In this document: positions 61,118 to 61,311 of the stretch, piece by piece
Numbering within the stretch: position 1 is the stretch's first letter
How the letters are laid out: each line of letters opens with the position of its first letter
Assembly (NCBI RefSeq): GCF_902499075.1
Contig: NZ_CABVPP010000047.1
Coordinates: forward strand, 1 to 61,311
Source: Burkholderia pseudomultivorans
Lineage (GTDB): Bacteria > Pseudomonadota > Gammaproteobacteria > Burkholderiales > Burkholderiaceae
Direction of reading: 5' to 3'
DNA: 61,311 bases
Notes under the pieces: model-generated
Seen by the model: the letters and a program-made list of their open reading frames with translations, nothing else
Databases searched by the model: none
Told to the model about the DNA's origin: nothing
Made by a program: the position numbers and the translations under genes

Positions 61118-61311
61118 ATGCTCTTTAAAAACTAACAGCCGATAAGTGTGGGCGCTTGATGTGAGCGAGACCCGATCCTCGGATCGGGATAGCAAAAGTA
61201 TCAAGAGTCTCACACTAAAGTAAGTCAGGTTCATGAAGCAATTCATTGACCTGTCAGCTTTGAGTGAGCGACCGGTTTCTAACGAAACCGAAAACAGTAA
61301 CAGGTTTGAAC
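61118..61311 (+). ncRNA. rRNA operon leader (boxA region), 16S gene begins beyond the window
   Basis: TGCTCTTTAAAAA at about 61119-61131 is a boxA antitermination element. The following leader, with a GATCC/GGATC hairpin around 61172-61188 and CCGGTTTC/GAAACCG around 61272-61290, is typical of the region before 16S rRNA in Burkholderia. The window ends at AACAGGTTTGAAC, just short of the mature 16S start (not visible). Confidence 0.85.

Overview
The window looks like a core segment of the primary chromosome of a Burkholderia species, most likely of the Burkholderia cepacia complex. The DNA is very GC-rich with strong third-position GC. An flhF-flhG-fliA block is followed by an ahcY-holin-metF cluster, there are two Burkholderia-type DUF2957 lipoproteins, an H-NS-like protein of the short Burkholderia kind, and a paaABCDE cluster lying near hpd. 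From memory this gene order resembles the early part of B. cenocepacia chromosome 1. The assignment is inferred from gene content; no database was searched. I see no insertion sequence, integrase, prophage, CRISPR array or att-flanked island.

Layout. 1-2.8 kb: end of a flagellar operon (flhF, cut by the window edge; flhG; fliA). 2.8-5.8 kb: an S-adenosylhomocysteine (SAH) riboswitch controlling ahcY, a small four-helix membrane protein and metF, i.e. the activated methyl cycle. 5.8-9.5 kb: amidase, dienelactone hydrolase-like protein and a flavin-dependent nitronate monooxygenase-like enzyme. 9.5-17.2 kb: branched-chain amino acid-binding protein, MFS permease, HugZ/PNPOx-like protein, H-NS-like protein, CDF metal exporter, AsnC/Lrp regulator, 3'-5' exonuclease-like protein and glyoxalase II-like hydrolase. 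17.2-17.9 kb: a 659-base hairpin-rich non-coding stretch before rlpA. 18.6-22.0 kb: rsmI and yraN (divergent, with overlapping start codons), a DiaA-like SIS protein, a BON-domain lipoprotein, a cytochrome c and tRNA-Ala(CGC). 22.1-25.3 kb: glucarate dehydratase and its MFS permease. 25.3-27.2 kb: DUF2239 protein and a carotenoid-oxygenase-family enzyme. 27.2-31.5 kb: a MacB/FtsX-type ABC exporter with its HlyD-like adaptor. 31.9-37.0 kb: small secreted basic protein, Mut7-C RNase-like protein with a ubiquitin-like N-terminus, an oxidoreductase, LysE exporter, MFS permease and LysR regulator. 37.1-40.9 kb: a candidate small RNA, an OmpW-type porin and two DUF2957 lipoproteins. 41.3-46.7 kb: argC, a PEBP-family protein, pyrE and maeB. 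46.9-52.9 kb: fused indolepyruvate ferredoxin oxidoreductase, a small exported peptide, hpd and a divergent Lrp regulator. 53.0-59.3 kb: GNAT acetyltransferase, paaR, a DUF1835 protein and paaEDCBA (all read leftward), with a perfect palindromic operator before paaA. 59.5-60.8 kb: SGNH hydrolase. 60.85-61.3 kb: promoters and antitermination leader of a ribosomal RNA operon; the window stops just short of the 16S gene.

How the genes work together. Aromatic catabolism is the clearest metabolic theme in the right third: indolepyruvate oxidoreductase can turn aromatic 2-oxoacids into aryl-acetyl-CoA, hpd takes hydroxyphenylpyruvate to homogentisate under a probable Lrp switch, and PaaABCDE epoxidises phenylacetyl-CoA under PaaR. 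The left part joins flagellar late-gene control to SAH recycling. The least understood parts are the OmpW-DUF2957 locus, the DUF2239 locus with two strong inverted repeats, the hairpin-rich region before rlpA, and the promoter-terminator pair at 37.1 kb that would make a roughly 60-nt RNA with repeated anti-Shine-Dalgarno motifs.
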